From: Pseudozyma flocculosa PF-1
Taxonomy: Eukaryota > Basidiomycota > Ustilaginomycetes > Ustilaginales > Ustilaginaceae
Reading direction: 5' to 3'
Assembly (NCBI RefSeq): GCF_000417875.1
Contig: NW_006920869.1
Location: forward strand, 410,584 to 474,583
DNA length: 64,000 nucleotides
A program made the translations under genes and the position numbers. Below the pieces are notes generated by a model. That model was not told the DNA's origin. It made no database searches and saw only the letters and a program-made list of their open reading frames with translations. Within the stretch, counting starts at the first letter, position 1. Every line of letters starts with the position of its first letter. Shown here piece by piece: positions 10,043 through 20,660 of this stretch.

Positions 10043-10954
10043 ATGTCAGCCCATCCGCAACCGCCTCCGCAGGTGCAGCACCTGCGCTCCCTCTTTGCCA
10101 AGTCTGAGGTGGTCAACGATCCCAAGGCCTGGGACCAGGCCTGGCTCGACAACACGACTCCCTGGGACGCCCAGGCGCCCCAGAATGCGCTCATGGAGCT
10201 GCTCGATGGCCTGCACGACGACGGCTGCTTGGTGCAGGCGGCCGATGGCGGCGCAAAGGTGCCCGTCTCGCACGTCGTGCCTAAAGGTGAAGGCATTGCC
10301 GTCGTCCCCGGCTGCGGCAGGGGCTACGATGCAAAGGTGTTTGCGGAGCGAGGCCTGCACGCGTTTGGCGTCGACATCAGCCCGACGGCTGTCGCTGCCG
10401 CCAACAAGGTGGGTGCAGCTTCTTTCTCTCTCGCGCTGTGTACCATCTTCGGCACCTCATGTCGCTGACACCACTTCGCTCCGCGATTGCCACCGCTTCA
10501 TCGTGCATCCCGCGCACCGCAATAGTGGCTGAAAGACCAGGGCCTCCCCAACGCCCTCTCGGAGCGGATCTCGTTCCTCGAGTCGGACTTTTTCGCCCTG
10601 GGCACCTCTTCGTGCCCGCACGAGGCGCTATCCAAGGCGCAGGTGGCGACGCTGGCGTACGACTACACGTTCCTCTGCGCCATCCCGCCGTCGCTGCGCG
10701 AGGCGTGGGCGCAGACCTACACGCGGCTCGTCAAGCGCGGCGGCGTGCTGATCTCGCTCGTGTACCCGATCCAGGGCGACCGGCCGGGCGGACCGCCGTA
10801 CTCGATTTCGCCCGAGCTGGTGCGGCAGCTGCTGGGCGCGCAGCGCAACGACGACGGCGCGCCGGCGTGGACGGAGCTGGCGGACCTCGAGCCCAAGCAG
10901 AGCAAGGAGACGCGCGTGGGCCAGGAGAGAGTCATGGTCTGGAGGAGAGCCTGA
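10043..10954 (+). CDS. TPMT-family thiol/thiopurine S-methyltransferase-like protein
   Basis: SAM-dependent methyltransferase of the TPMT superfamily, the fold also used by thiocyanate and halide methyltransferases of plants and fungi. Exon 1 is 10043-10408 and exon 2 is 10526-10954, giving 264 residues. Visible motifs: WDQAWLDNTTPWD near the N-terminus (family W..W...TPWD), SAM motif I VVPGCGRGYDA (about residue 92), the acidic ribose contact GVDISPTAVAAA, then ESDFF and YDYTFLCAIPPSLREAWA, which match the family DYTFFCA-P pattern. The C-terminal GGVLISLVYP strand and GPPYSISPELV are also characteristic. The substrate (thiol, halide or thiocyanate) cannot be told from sequence. Confidence 0.87.
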
Positions 10955-11691
10955 AAGAAGTGGCCGACCAGGGGCGACGTGGGCGAGCGTATAGAAGCAA
11001 GGCGAAGAGATGGCCTAGAGCGGCCGCCGATGTCGAGCTCGTCCTGTGTGGTCCCTGCCCGCCCGATTTCGCCCTGGCTGCTGCGCGTTGCGCTGTGGAG
11101 TGACGGCGGTGCGCCGCCTTGGAAGCAAGAAAGCGCCCACTCTCTCTCTCTCTTGGGTTTTCGAGCTTGCGCTGCGTTTCAGAAATCCTCGACTTTTGAA
11201 AATCGAAAAGGGAGCGGGCCGGGATTTGTCTAGCTTCCAGTTTGTCGTTTTGGGGTTGGACCCGAGTCCCGCCAACTTGCTTCTGAATTCTTGGCAGCCG
11301 ACTCCTGCCTAGCCCTGAGGGCGGGGTCCAACGACGGATCAGCTTCCAAAGATTGCTGTCCCGAGAAACAATCTGCAAAAATACTTCAGATGTTGAACTC
11401 TGAAATGCGGCTTCATTGCCAACCTTTGAATCTCGAAAAAGCGAAAACTCGATTTCTCTGTCTTTCACGATTCACGGGCCAACAGCCGGCAAGTGGAGGC
11501 ATGGCAGCGAGCCAGGCGACAACGGACGCCAGCCGCCGCCCTGCCGCTCCTTGCTGCTGTGGGCCTGCCTTCTCTTGCCCCGCCAAACGAGGAACCCATT
11601 TTGACCAGCCACGACCGACCAACCCATCCCTCAGGCCACCACTGTCGTCACCACCACCACCGTTACCACAACCACCCCCTCTGCTCTCACG
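10955..11691. other. Intergenic with AT-rich TCGAAA-type motifs
   Basis: About 740 bases without a supported gene. It contains several clustered AT-rich words (GAAAATCGAAAAGGG near 11195; CTCGAAAAAGCGAAAACTCG near 11432) that stand out from the GC-rich background. Confidence 0.5.
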
Positions 11692-12759
11692 ATGCAAGAC
11701 CCCGTCTCGGAAATCGCCGGCGTCGTAAAGGGCCTCGTCTCGGCCCGCAACGCCTCGGAGCAGAAGGCCTGCCTCCAGAGGTACTTTGCCCCGGACGCCT
11801 CCTTCGACCACCCGCTCTGCTCCGTCGCCAGCGGTCCCAACGTGAGCACCGCCTCGTATTGTCGTGCTGCCACATCGCCCGTCGTTTTCCGCAGCAGACT
11901 GACTGATCCTGGACCGTGTCGCATCTATCCACACAGTCGAGGGACAATGGCGTCCTGCCCATCTACCAGTGGCTCCGATGCATGTTCACCCCCGACATCG
12001 AGACGCATCAGATTGGTGGGTGCCGTAACCACAGTGTCAGGAGGACGAGAAGGAGGTGCCTGCTTTGTCCGACTCGCTGACCCAGTCTTCCCCCCACCTT
12101 GTCTCCGCTCGACAGGCTTCGACGAGAAGGCCAACAAGCTGTGAGCACCGAGAGCCGCCGGGCAGACACTGCGGCTCACCGGTACTGACGTCAGTCGCTC
12201 CTGCCCCCCTCTTGCCATCGCTTCTGCACTTCCGCGCAGCTTCCTCGACGTCTCGCAGCGCCTCACGCCCAACGTCCTGGTAGTCAACAAGCTGTGGGCG
12301 CCCATCGTCCGGTGAGCCGAGCCCAAGGGCAGCGTCTACTTCCTGTGCGGGGACGCCCCAGCTGACAGGGCTTTCTTTCTGACTCGTAATCGACGCACAC
12401 CGCAGTCTGATCGTCGTGCTCCAGCTGCAGCGAGGTGCCGACGGCAAGTTCTACGTCAAGAGGCAAGAAGACTTTTACGAGCCCCAGGTGTACGTCCACG
12501 ACCGCCATTGACCCGCCTCTGCTGTCGCGATATCCCCCTCGAGCCCCTCGCTGACCAATTATCTCTTCTCAACGCTCTGCGTCTGCTGTGGTCGGCCATC
12601 TGTAGCCTTCCGTTTGGCCTGCTGCCGCTGCTGGGACCCGTGACCTCGGCCGTCAAGCACGTCATCGGCTTCAACTGCGCCATCCTCACCGGCATCACCC
12701 AGCTCACCATCGGCTACTGGCGGCCGGGCAGGGATCCGATCAGCGCCAAGAGGAAGTGA
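11692..12759 (+). CDS. NTF2-like fold protein (SigF-like/SnoaL-like), six exons
   Basis: Six exons: 11692-11841, 11937-12015, 12116-12140 (25 bases), 12240-12311, 12406-12489 and 12606-12759. Every phase closes, giving about 187 residues. The reading MQDPVSEIAGVVKGLVSARN, then RYFAPDASFDHPLC, then IYQWLRCMFTPDIETHQIGF, fits the NTF2-like pattern seen in many uncharacterised fungal proteins of this size. The exon 5/6 junction (FYEPQ-VLPFGLLPLLGPV) leads to a hydrophobic, possibly membrane-associated C-terminus (AVKHVIGFNCAILTG). The last intron uses the GTACGT donor at 12490 rather than the GTGTAC two bases earlier, because only that keeps the frame. The function is unknown; the fold assignment is moderate. 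Confidence 0.7.
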
Positions 12760-13166
12760 TGCAGTCGGGCGGATTCCTTCCTGCTACCATCTCTCGCTCT
12801 CTCTGTCGAATCGGAAGAAGGTACGAGTCAAATGCGAGGTCTGCTTTGCGAGTCTGGGAGCCGAACGGACAAAGGTGGTATACAGGTACAGAGGGAGGGG
12901 CGTCGAGAACGGGGACCGCGTTTTGGTCGTCGATCGAGAAAGGCAGGAAGGGGACGAGGGCGAGGCCAGAACGATGCTCTAGCGTGTCTAGGTGGGATGC
13001 TGCGATGGGGAGGGAGACAGGAGAGTCCTTTGTGCGGGCGTGCGGGTGCGTGACGAGAAACCAAGGGGGAGGGGGAGGAGGAGGAAGGAGGCAGGGAGAA
13101 TGCGAGGGTGCGATGGAGACGGTGGGGTTAGGAAGAAATGGGGCGGAGGCCTGTTGCGCGCTCCGA

Positions 13167-14180
13167 CTACCACTGGATCTTCCTGTCGCGGCTGCCAAAG
13201 TACTTGTCGATGAGGCCCTCGTAGTAGGGGCGGAGGGCGACGGGGTCCGGGGGCGAGTCGCTCTTGGAGTAGAGGTCGTAGGGGTTAAAGGCGAGGACGT
13301 TCTGGAGGGCGCGCTCGTCTTCGTCGTTGCAGAGGTGGCGGTAGGCGCCCTCGCGGTGCCAGGGGTAGAAGCTGTGGTAGCGGATCATGTCGAGCGCGGC
13401 GTCGGGCAGCGTCGAGTCGCGCTTGGCGATCTCGTAGAGGTACTCGTCGTGTCCCCAGCTGAGCATGACGTTCTTGAGGCCGCAGTTGGGCTGGTAGATG
13501 CCAAACTTGGTGTTGTAGCGCTCGTCGTGGAAGTCTGGGTTGTTGACAAACGTGTGCGGGTAGACGGTGCCCTCGGGCTTGCAGCCGACGACGAACGTGT
13601 CGCCGACGACGTCCCACTGACCGTCGGCGCCAAAGAAGCAGAGGAGCTTGCCGAGGTCGTGGATGAGGCCCGTGAGCTGCATCCAGTCGGGCTTGCCGTC
13701 GCGGCGCATGGCCTCGGCCGTCTGGAGCAGGTGCTGGATCTGCGAGAGCGACGTGTCCGGATCCGACTCGTCGACGAGCGTGTCGAGCTTCTCGATGGCC
13801 TCCCACACCGTCATGTCGGCGTGGTGGTGGTTGATGAAGCGGTTGCGCGCCTCGACGTTGAACGCCACCGTCTGCTTCTCGTGCTGCTCCTTGTAAAAGG
13901 CCTTGACGTGGTCGAGGGCGTCCTCGTAGTTGCGGAAGTCGGCCTTGTCCTTGTCCGAGTCAAACTTGGACTTTTCCGTGCGCCACGCCTCGTCGTCGAC
14001 GCCCTCGGCGCCCGTGGGCTGCGGCGCGTCCGGGTGCTGGCCGCGGTAGACGTTGACCTCGTCGACGTAGTCCGACACCTGGTCCATCTGCGTGCCCTTT
14101 GCGACGAGCGCGGCCTGCTTGGCAGGGTTCACCGGCAGCTCCTCGGCGGCGGGCTTGGGCGAGACGGCAACGGGCGCCAT
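13167..14180 (-). CDS. MIOX: myo-Inositol oxygenase
   Basis: Non-haem di-iron dioxygenase that cleaves myo-inositol to D-glucuronate, the first step of inositol catabolism. Single exon, ATG at 14180, 337 residues, normal for the family. Iron-ligand and substrate motifs are visible: INHHHADMTVWEAIEKLD, DESDPDTSLSQIQHL, LTGLIHDLGKLL (the HD pair), HTFVNNPDFHD, SWGHDEYLYEIAK, IRYHSFYPWHREGAY, and a terminal DRKIQW. The N-terminal 50 residues are variable. It is convergent with the NTF2-like gene (407-base gap without features). A TATATC element lies about 195 bases upstream (14376-14383) on the minus strand. No inositol transporter is adjacent. Confidence 0.96.
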   Translation of the reverse strand: MAPVAVSPKPAAEELPVNPAKQAALVAKGTQMDQVSDYVDEVNVYRGQHPDAPQPTGAEGVDDEAWRTEKSKFDSDKDKADFRNYEDALDHVKAFYKEQHEKQTVAFNVEARNRFINHHHADMTVWEAIEKLDTLVDESDPDTSLSQIQHLLQTAEAMRRDGKPDWMQLTGLIHDLGKLLCFFGADGQWDVVGDTFVVGCKPEGTVYPHTFVNNPDFHDERYNTKFGIYQPNCGLKNVMLSWGHDEYLYEIAKRDSTLPDAALDMIRYHSFYPWHREGAYRHLCNDEDERALQNVLAFNPYDLYSKSDSPPDPVALRPYYEGLIDKYFGSRDRKIQW

Positions 14181-15506
14181 GTTGGGAGGTGGAAGTGGCG
14201 GTGGGGCAAAGAAGATCGGGGTCGGTTCGGAGGTCGAGGTGGGTCTATGTGGTGGAAAGTCGGTAAAAAGGCTCGGAGGCTGTTGGCGGTAGATGTGGCT
14301 CAGATGGCTGTGGAGAAGACTGAGGCGATGGCGATGATAGAATGTCGACGATCTTGCAAGTCTAGGGAGGGGGTAGATATATGTGACGTCCTTGGCTCTT
14401 CTTGCTCGTTTGCCACGGCCAAGTGGCAGGCCGCGGGGGGGCGCTGCAAACAAAGCAGAGGCTGCATTCCGTTTCCGCAGACATGTGGCGGAGGGCGCGC
14501 TGCAGCGGCGCGGTGCGGCGAGTTGGGACGGGATCGAGTCGACGAGTCGGTCCAACGAGGCAGGAGGGCTACCGCCGACGCCATGGGCCGGGCGGGGGCG
14601 TAGGTACGGTTTGACAGGCTGGATAGGAGTCGAGAGAGGAGCAAGCGCTGTGACGCGCCTGGCCTGGCCGTCGGCGGTTTGGCAGTGGGGTGCAGAGTCC
14701 TTTCGGCGTTTTGGAGCGCGCCCGCTGCACCGACCCCGTCTTTGGCGGGTCGTCGGTCGGTCCACGTACGCCGCGCCGCCGCCCCGGACGCCCCGCACAT
14801 TTTGACAGCTGGTCGGTCAGGCCGGTCCAGCCACAACCTTGCTTGTGCACCTCGCTGGCTCTTGCGTCCTCGTTGCACGCCTCGTCGTCGTCATCCTCTG
14901 CCTGCCACTTCGAGATGCAGACAAGCAAGGCTCTGCAGCTGTCATTGCACTTGGTGGGCATCGCTCGTCGTCCCTACCACCGAGGCTGCTGATCGCACCG
15001 CCGTCCGAATGCCATAATGATTGAGACCTGCCGGGGTCCGAGGGCCGGTTGCGTGTCGCTGCCAATTTTCCGTTTGCTGAGTTGCCGAGCCTCGACCGCA
15101 CGGTGGCAAGGCGGCCTCCTACGCTGCCCACCGCTGCCCACCGCTGCGCGCCCCCGCTCCTTCCGGCGTCGGCCAATTCGACTTCCGTCGATCCGTTCAC
15201 CGGCCAGCACGCTCCCGCCGCCTCTCGCCGGCCGCAGCGGCAGGCGGGTCAACACAAACGCACGCACGCACCTCTCTGCCCGACGTCAGGCCGCGCTGCA
15301 CGTCTAGCCTGTACGGCTGTACCCCGCAACCAGGCCGGGCCGCCTGCCTGTTGACCGATAGCTCGCCGTTCAGCCAGCTATGCGGGCCAACTAGGGGTCA
15401 AGATGTCGCCTGGCTTGCTTGCTTTTGCATTTCTCGACAGAATGACGACAGGGCAGGCTCCGTCACTGCGCTGGCGCTGACCTCGTCCACGCACATCGTG
15501 CGCCGC
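14181..15506. other. Intergenic, no gene seen
   Basis: About 1.3 kb from the MIOX start to the CNOT11 stop. Open frames are short, arginine-rich and mutually overlapping; no conserved motif seen on either strand. Confidence 0.5.
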
Positions 15507-16853
15507 TCAATGCAGCGACGTCAGCTCGCCATACAGCCGCGTGCCGTCGCGGTACCTTCCAAAGTGTAGCGCAAAGTGCTGCAGCTCCACCAGCATGGCC
15601 TGCGTGTTGGACTCGACCTCCGACTCCATCTCTTTGAGCTCCTCCTCGACCGCCTTGATCCCGTCCTCGTCCAGCTGCCCCCTGTGCCCCGATATCTGCC
15701 GCCGCAGCACGCCCAGGTCGGGCGTGTAGAGGAGCGCCGCGTTGATCAAGCTCCGGATAAAGTGGCAGAAGATCGACACCTCGCGCGACATGCGCTCCTC
15801 GAGCTCCTCCTCGACCTCGCGCCGCGACGGTTCGGGCAGGCCTCCGTCGTGCGCTTCCGACAGGATCTCAGCCTCCTCGTCGCTCTCGCGCCGCTCGAGA
15901 TGGCGCACGCTGTTGGAGAGGAAGCCGCCCAGCACCAACAGCCGTGCCAGGTGGGCGACGGTTGTTTTGAGGCAAACCGGCTGCGACTTGGGCTGTGAGG
16001 GCGCTGGCGCAGGGCGCTCAGAGCGCAAGAGGCGGGTGACGAGATCAAAGCTTCGCAGCGTGGGCGGCAGATTCTGCAACGCGGTCAGGTAGCGCTGCAC
16101 CGAGACCGGTCCGAAGCGATGACCCTTTTCCGAGTCGGCGTTGATGGCCTCTTGGCAGAGCCGGCCGACCATCTCGCAGGTAATCATCGGGCTGTTGGCG
16201 CCCGTCTGGACGAGGTGCTCGGGCTCGATGAGCTTGGCGAGCCAGACTGGAGGCAGGCGAGCCGCAAAGGCAGCGTCGGCGGCATCGGCCTGAGCGCTGC
16301 CGAGTATCGATGCGAGCATCCTCTGCTCTCCCATGGAGAGCGTCTGTACCGTAGCCTTCTTGACCAGCTCGGCGATGCGGCTCGAGATGCCAGAGGATGG
16401 GCCTGCGCCCGACGACTGGTCCTGGACCAGCTGCTGGGGCGACTCGGACGAGAGGCTCTCGAGCTCCCTGTCGCTGCCGTAGAGCAAGATCTCGAGCGCA
16501 TGTCGGAGCGCTGGGCTGGATCGCGTGGTGGTGAAGGGCAGGAGGGTGACAAGCACCTCGCGGAAGGGTTGGCAGGCGGGCTTGGCGATGACGACGCGGT
16601 AGGGCTGATGGCAGAGGTACGCGGCGGCGATGCGGCGCTCCTCGCTGCAATCGGGCGAGAGGAGCACGGGGAGGTGGTAGTCGAGCCTGAGTTCGAAGTG
16701 CGAGAGCCTTTCGACGGACGAGTGCAGGCGGTTGGAGAGCTTTGCGAGGGGGAGCGTCATGTCGAGCGAGTCGAACGAGAAGGGCACGCCCCTGGCCATG
16801 ATGACTGGGCGGTCTTGCCCGGCGGTGGCCGGCTGCGGCTGCACCGCCTCCAT
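15507..16853 (-). CDS. CNOT11: CCR4-NOT complex subunit 11 (CNOT11-like)
   Basis: CNOT11 joins CNOT10 in a module of the CCR4-NOT deadenylase; it exists in animals and many basidiomycetes but not in budding yeast. Single exon, 448 residues, ATG at 16853. The C-terminal DUF2363-type half is the recognisable part: RYLTALQNLPPTLRSFDLVT resembles the family YF..L.NMPLTL.SMEVVNRL block. GGFLSNSVRHLERRE and IFCHFIRSLINAALL follow, and the C-terminus LQHFALHFGRYRDGTRLYG matches the family FCIEFSRIREAAGLFRLL tail. The N-terminal half (RRIAAAYLCHQPYRVVIAKP) resembles the alpha-helical region that carries conserved NPF/PF-like contacts. The call rests on my own motif memory, without a search. Confidence 0.72.
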   Translation of the reverse strand: MEAVQPQPATAGQDRPVIMARGVPFSFDSLDMTLPLAKLSNRLHSSVERLSHFELRLDYHLPVLLSPDCSEERRIAAAYLCHQPYRVVIAKPACQPFREVLVTLLPFTTTRSSPALRHALEILLYGSDRELESLSSESPQQLVQDQSSGAGPSSGISSRIAELVKKATVQTLSMGEQRMLASILGSAQADAADAAFAARLPPVWLAKLIEPEHLVQTGANSPMITCEMVGRLCQEAINADSEKGHRFGPVSVQRYLTALQNLPPTLRSFDLVTRLLRSERPAPAPSQPKSQPVCLKTTVAHLARLLVLGGFLSNSVRHLERRESDEEAEILSEAHDGGLPEPSRREVEEELEERMSREVSIFCHFIRSLINAALLYTPDLGVLRRQISGHRGQLDEDGIKAVEEELKEMESEVESNTQAMLVELQHFALHFGRYRDGTRLYGELTSLH

Positions 16854-17984
16854 AGCGCCGTTGTGGATGGTCGACCTCGCTGATGGTGTCGAGAGGAGAT
16901 CGAGTAGGCGGACGAGCCTGGAGAAGGTGGTTTAGGGTCCGGATGGCTGAGACGAGGTGCGGGATGGGTGGAGTTGGAAGGAAGCTCCTCGCCGGCCGGC
17001 GTGTTGGATTTGCTGGCCGTGGCCCAGCTGGACACCTGCCTGGACCCTTGTCCGTGCCCTTTCTGCAAAAAAGGGACGAGTAGTTAGTGGAGGGCGCCAG
17101 ATTAAGATTGGATTTCATTTCTCGTGCGGCAAAGCGTGCAACACTGGCCCCACTGTCGCGGAACCCGGCGATGCCGTCGGCACTTGCTGGGCCAGGCCAG
17201 GCAACGCAGCCAACGAGGCAGGCAGAGCGCAGCTGGCAGGCACGGCTGCCCGCCGGCGTTTGTCCACTTTAGCTGCGTGGTGATGAAACACCTCTGCCCA
17301 GCCGACAGAAAAAAGCAAGCGCAACAGATCTCCGCAGAAACGTACGCTCTGCCTCCGTCTTTTCTTTTCTTTGCTGGTTCGCAGGCCGTCCCACTTGCGC
17401 GGCGATGACGACCCAAGCGAAGGAACGGCCTCGCTCTTCTTGCTGGTGGCGAGAGCATACCGTAGCGTTTTGTTGCTCGTCTCTACCTGCCACAGGCACG
17501 CATGGAAGCCCCTCGGTCACACGATACGATGATGCTGCCGCGCTGGCGCCTCGTTGTCCTCAGCTGGAAGCTTCTCTGCGACCTACTTTGGCGAGGCACC
17601 CCAGAAACCAATAATTCGAGGCGAGGTCCGAGCCAACTCAAAAAAGAGGGCGGCGCAGTGCAGCACCTTTTCCCTGGGCAAAGACGCCGAGCCAGCCCCT
17701 GGCACCACGCATACCCCAGCCCCGCCCGGCCTCGTCAGGGCGCAGCGGCATGCTCCTAGACCGCGGCCAAGAACAGAAATAAAGAGACAAGGGCCGGGAA
17801 TGCGCTCGACGTCTGGTTGCTCTTCGGCCCTGCATTCGAGGCAACCGCCTGTGCCTTCCTCTCGAACCACCACCACCACCGCCGCCTCCTCCCTGCCTGC
17901 CATCTCCACTTTGCCCCTGCATAGACAAACGTACGGTCCGCGTCCTCCTCGCCCGCCATCGATAGAAGCTCGAACATCGCCAGC
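16854..17984. promoter_or_regulatory. Divergent promoter region of CNOT11 and MscS-like channel
   Basis: About 1.1 kb between two outward-facing starts (16853 minus, 17985 plus). I see no gene and no clear TATA box; the right half is C-rich with CACC repeats near 17870-17890. Confidence 0.45.
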
Positions 17985-20660
17985 ATGTCGGCGCCGTGGC
18001 AGCAGCCTCCGCAGCAGCCTGCGACAAAGGGCCAGCAGTCGGCAGGCAGGCCCTACGACCCCAACGCGGCCGCCACCCCCGTCGGCGCATCTCACTACTA
18101 CGAGACGGGCGGCGACGACTTTGGCAGCGCCGAAAAGGGCTACGGCTTCCCCGCAGGCTACGGCGGCGGCGGCAAGTACCGTGGCGACGACACCGCCATC
18201 AGCGATCCATCGTCGAGCGTAGAAGTCTACCCGCCACCGCCCCGCCGCTACGATCCCTACTCGCATCCCTCTCCTCCCATGGGCGGCGGCCCCAGCGCCT
18301 CGGAAGACAACCTCGCCTCGGACCACAAGAGCAGCAAGAGCGCACCCAAACGGCCCAACATGTCGAGGCAGGACAGCGAATCCTGGGAGCGCCTCCTCAA
18401 GGGCGCCGGCTACTCGACGGGCAAGGGCGACCAGAGTGCCAACAGCAGCTTCGTCGCACTCAACGGTCGGGGCCAGCCGCAGAACCAAGGATCCAAGATC
18501 CACCCCTCGATCCGCCTCTTCCTCTACATCCTCATCCCGACCGCGCTGCTCTGGATCCCGGGCATCGTGGCGCTCCTCAGCTACGACGCCTCGCCTCGCA
18601 ACGACTTTAACCGCCCCACGGTCTGGAAGGTCGGCCTCTTCTGGTGGTCGATCTGGCTCAGCTCGATCTGGGTCGGCTGGTGGATCTGCCGCCTGGGCGC
18701 CTACCTCATCCCGCAGATCCTCAAGCACACCCTCGGCTACATCGGCACCCAACTCAAGCGCAAGATCGACTACCTCATCGTCGTCGAGCGCTACGTCGCC
18801 CTCTTCATGTGGACCGTCGTCCTCTACGTTGTCTGGCTCGTCATCATCATTGGCAACTTCCAAGACCCCAACAAGACGATCCTCGAGCAGGGCGCGCTGG
18901 CGGCCAACTCGACGACCATCATCAACGCCTCGGGCTCCGGATCGGCGGCCGACACGTCGTCGACGGGCAACCTGATGGCGTCCGGCTCGCGACTGTGGTT
19001 CGGCTTCGTGCTGAGCGCCGCGCTGCTGCTGGGCGAGAAGCTCTTCATCCAGAGCATCGCCTACAACTTCCACCGCGTCTCGTACGAGGACCGCATCAGC
19101 ACGAGCAAGTTCCAGATCAAGGTGCTGACGACGCTCTACGAGCACTCCAAGAACCTCAACCGCAAGGACACGTACATTGCCGCCGAGCACGAGGCCAAGC
19201 GCAAGTCGTCGGGCATGCACCTGGCCCGCGTCCACCTCAAAAAGACGGGCCAGAAGGCCAAGCGCGCCGTCCAGACCAGCACCTCGGTCCTCGGCACCGT
19301 CGCCAGCGAAATCTCTGGCCAGGCCATCCTCCAGGCCAACAACCCGCGCTCGGTCGTCGTCAACGCCCTCAACTCCAAGAAGCAGACCACCGCCCTCGCC
19401 CGCCGCATCTGGTACAGCTTTGTGCCGCCCGGCAAGAGCGAGATCCTCATGGACGACATCCTCCACTGCTTTCCCGACGCCGCCACCGCCGAGGCCGCAT
19501 TCGAGGTGTTTGACAAGGACCTCAACGGCGACGTCACCAAGGAGGAGCTCGAGTCGGCGTGCCTCGAGGCGCACCGCGAGCGCATGGCGCTCCAGGCGTC
19601 GATGATCGACGTTGACTCGGCCGTCGGCCGCCTCGACTCGATCTTCATGAGCGTCTTTGTGCTGATCGCCGCCGTCATCATCGCCGCGCTGCTCTCGGTC
19701 AAGTTTTCGACGCTCGTCACCAGCTTCGGCACCGTTATCCTCGGTCTCTCGTGGCTGATCGGATCGACGGCCCAGGAGACGCTCGCCGCCATCCTCTTCC
19801 TCTTTGTCAAGCACCCCTACGACGTCGGCGACCGGGTCGACATCGGCGACGACTCGTACATCGTCAAGGAGATGCGCCTGCTGACGACCGTCTTCAAGAC
19901 GACCAACGGCAAAAATGTCATGATCAGCCACGCGCAGCTCGCCCAGAAACCCATCGTCAACCTGCGCCGCTCCGGCCCGATCGAGGAGACGTTCAAGTTT
20001 GAGGTCTCGTTCGACACGTCGTTCCAGCAGATCGAGATGCTCCGCTCCAAGATGGTGCACTGGATCAGCGGAGAGAAGCGCGACTTCCTGCCCGGCCTCG
20101 ACATCAACGTCGTCGACTTCCAGGAGCAGTCGAGCATGCTGCTCTCGACGGGCATCCGCTACAAGTCCAACTGGCAGCAGGGCGGCCTCAAGGCCGAGCG
20201 TAGGAACCGCTGGCTGTGCCAGTTCAAGGTCTTCCTCGCAGAGTGCAAGATCTACGGGCCCAGCGGTGATCCGGGCGTCGCCGCCGTCAAGCGCTACGCC
20301 CAGGTGCCCTGGCCGATCCCCGAGGAGAGCTTCTCGGCCAGCACGGCAAGCGAAAACGTCAAAAAGACGCTCGGCGGGTCCGAGAGGACGTACCGCTTCA
20401 TGGACAAGGATGCCAGCATCGCCGGCCGCGACGCCTTCGACGACTACGCCCCAGACACGGCCCCGGGCACCGCGCCGCCGTCGAGGCCCGTTTCGCCCGC
20501 CAACGCCCTCGAGCAGGGGCGTCTGCGGTCGGGCTTCCCCGCCGCGTCGGCCGCCGCCGCCCCTCCCTACATCCGCGGACCGCCGCAGCGCCAGGGCACC
20601 CAGGAGTCGTACGAGCTCATGGACGCGCCCGTTTCCGCCAACCGCCGTCCGCTCCAGTGA
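17985..20660 (+). CDS. Mechanosensitive ion channel, MscS-like with EF-hand (fungal MSY type)
   Basis: Fungal MscS homologues sit in the ER or cell periphery and control calcium and volume after osmotic downshock. Single exon, 891 residues. The N-terminal 170 residues are Pro/Gly/Ser-rich cytosolic sequence. Four hydrophobic spans follow at about 177-197, 215-240, 268-290 and 336-356. A single EF-hand, FDKDLNGDVTKEE, lies at about 509-521. Then come the MscS core helices at about 552-572 and 576-600, with VTSFGTVILGLSWLIGSTAQ as the pore helix, and the beta-domain entry HPYDVGDRVDIGDD. The cytosolic tail is disordered and rich in Pro and Ala. The order TMs, EF-hand, MscS domain is the known fungal MSY architecture. 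Confidence 0.93.
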   Translation: MSAPWQQPPQQPATKGQQSAGRPYDPNAAATPVGASHYYETGGDDFGSAEKGYGFPAGYGGGGKYRGDDTAISDPSSSVEVYPPPPRRYDPYSHPSPPMGGGPSASEDNLASDHKSSKSAPKRPNMSRQDSESWERLLKGAGYSTGKGDQSANSSFVALNGRGQPQNQGSKIHPSIRLFLYILIPTALLWIPGIVALLSYDASPRNDFNRPTVWKVGLFWWSIWLSSIWVGWWICRLGAYLIPQILKHTLGYIGTQLKRKIDYLIVVERYVALFMWTVVLYVVWLVIIIGNFQDPNKTILEQGALAANSTTIINASGSGSAADTSSTGNLMASGSRLWFGFVLSAALLLGEKLFIQSIAYNFHRVSYEDRISTSKFQIKVLTTLYEHSKNLNRKDTYIAAEHEAKRKSSGMHLARVHLKKTGQKAKRAVQTSTSVLGTVASEISGQAILQANNPRSVVVNALNSKKQTTALARRIWYSFVPPGKSEILMDDILHCFPDAATAEAAFEVFDKDLNGDVTKEELESACLEAHRERMALQASMIDVDSAVGRLDSIFMSVFVLIAAVIIAALLSVKFSTLVTSFGTVILGLSWLIGSTAQETLAAILFLFVKHPYDVGDRVDIGDDSYIVKEMRLLTTVFKTTNGKNVMISHAQLAQKPIVNLRRSGPIEETFKFEVSFDTSFQQIEMLRSKMVHWISGEKRDFLPGLDINVVDFQEQSSMLLSTGIRYKSNWQQGGLKAERRNRWLCQFKVFLAECKIYGPSGDPGVAAVKRYAQVPWPIPEESFSASTASENVKKTLGGSERTYRFMDKDASIAGRDAFDDYAPDTAPGTAPPSRPVSPANALEQGRLRSGFPAASAAAAPPYIRGPPQRQGTQESYELMDAPVSANRRPLQ

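Noticed and set aside
12756..14603. Plus-strand frame of about 615 codons over MIOX
   Set aside because: Antisense shadow of the inositol oxygenase gene, whose iron-ligand motifs are complete on the minus strand.
17583..20060. Antisense frame of about 825 codons opposite the MscS-like channel
   Set aside because: It is the mirror of a GC-rich coding frame: composition is Asp/Arg/Val/Gly-rich, no motif appears, and the plus-strand frame has clear MscS and EF-hand motifs.
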